64,000 nucleotides of DNA. It comes from Dromiciops gliroides (taxonomy: Eukaryota; Chordata; Mammalia; Microbiotheria; Microbiotheriidae). The notes below the pieces were generated by a model. The model made no database searches, had not been told where the DNA came from, and was given only the letters and a program-made list of their open reading frames with translations. Positions 63,441 through 64,000 of the stretch are shown here, piece by piece. Numbering within the stretch: the first letter of the stretch is position 1; the number at the start of each line of letters is the position of its first letter. The DNA lies in the NCBI RefSeq assembly GCF_019393635.1, contig NC_057865.1, positions 303,161,885 through 303,225,884 of the forward strand, read 5' to 3'. A program made the position numbers and the translations under genes.

Positions 63441-64000
63441 AAGATGGTATTATGAAAGGATGTAGAAAAGCCCAGCTCTCCCACAAACACTACCAAAATA
63501 TGATGACAAAAATTAAAATTGCCCCTTACTACAAGGATTTTACTTTCTATGTGGGTGAAGGGGGATGTTATTTATATAACATTTTGAGGTTTAAGGAGCA
63601 TTTCATATACTGTACCCTATTTGATCCTTACAATGACCTTGAGAAATACTGTAGGTATGATTACTCCCATTTTACAGGTGAGTATACTGAGACTGAAGGA
63701 GATTAAGTGATTCACCAAGGCAGCATTTCAACCCAAGTCTTTCCAGACCCCAGCTCCAGCTCTTTCCACTACACTGAAAGACCTAAGTATATTGAGAAAG
63801 TTTGAGTTCTTCTGACTACTTAAATATATTAATTGACTCTAGTGGCTCAACTAGAGCCTCATTTGCTATGTTTCTCCAGTTGTGAAATTTCTAGGATAAT
63901 GGCTCCCCAAGGGAAAAGATTGTTCCTTGCAAACTGTTAAAGGCATCTTCTAGCTATTGCAGGAACTTGATAAATGTTAACTATTTTAGGAGTACATGAA
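63441..64000 (-). other. Intergenic with a MIR-type relic
   Basis: About 63570-63775 is a minus-strand MIR/CORE-SINE ('tcccattttacaggtgagta', 'gagattaagtgattcaccaa'). The rest is unassigned. Confidence 0.5.

Overview
This is nuclear DNA from a marsupial. The main evidence is a very abundant young tRNA-derived CORE-SINE (WSINE1-like; head 'gggcagctaggtgg', tail 'cttaaccccaattgcctcac'), together with MAR1-like SINEs, marsupial-type L1 elements and several endogenous retrovirus (ERV) fragments. The typical opossum SINE tail is absent, so an Australian marsupial, most likely a dasyuromorph (Tasmanian devil / antechinus / dunnart group), fits best. That is inference from remembered SINE families.

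Positions 1 to about 49.4 kb are a mosaic of repeatedly duplicated blocks. Recurring parts are: (i) an internally deleted L1 whose ORF1 start is fused to the end of ORF2; (ii) a degenerate tandem repeat of about 340-370 bp; (iii) minus-strand ERV pol (integrase) fragments; (iv) a GC-rich segment present twice; (v) a segment carrying the first exon of an unrecognised secreted or membrane protein gene, present once open (45230-45355), once broken by a stop (13346-13363), and three times as its upstream flank only; and (vi) four copies of an intronless minus-strand gene derived from the adaptor SH2B1. One open MYL6 retrocopy (39712-40167) sits inside an ERV fragment with clear target-site duplications.

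The four SH2B1-derived genes (5146-6855, 14479-16071, 24208-25842, 30434-32761) are the main content. Each is one open frame of 530-775 codons with the SH2B1 N-terminal dimerisation domain and C-terminal SH2 domain. The central PH domain is absent in all four, and the C-terminal tail is read in a different frame from the parent. One copy has His in place of the phosphotyrosine-binding Arg, one has a six-unit internal repeat, and one looks like a mosaic of two others. A PH-less, dimerising SH2 adaptor could modulate JAK2, insulin or leptin receptor signalling by competing with SH2B1. That is inference; nothing here shows expression.

From 49.4 kb to the end the DNA is ordinary intergenic sequence: SINEs, MIR and L2-like relics, an old internally deleted L1, two ERV LTRs and an 18-bp minisatellite in two arrays. 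No gene was found there. No calculation or database search was possible; domain comparisons rest on remembered human sequences, and repeat boundaries are approximate unless a target-site duplication is given.
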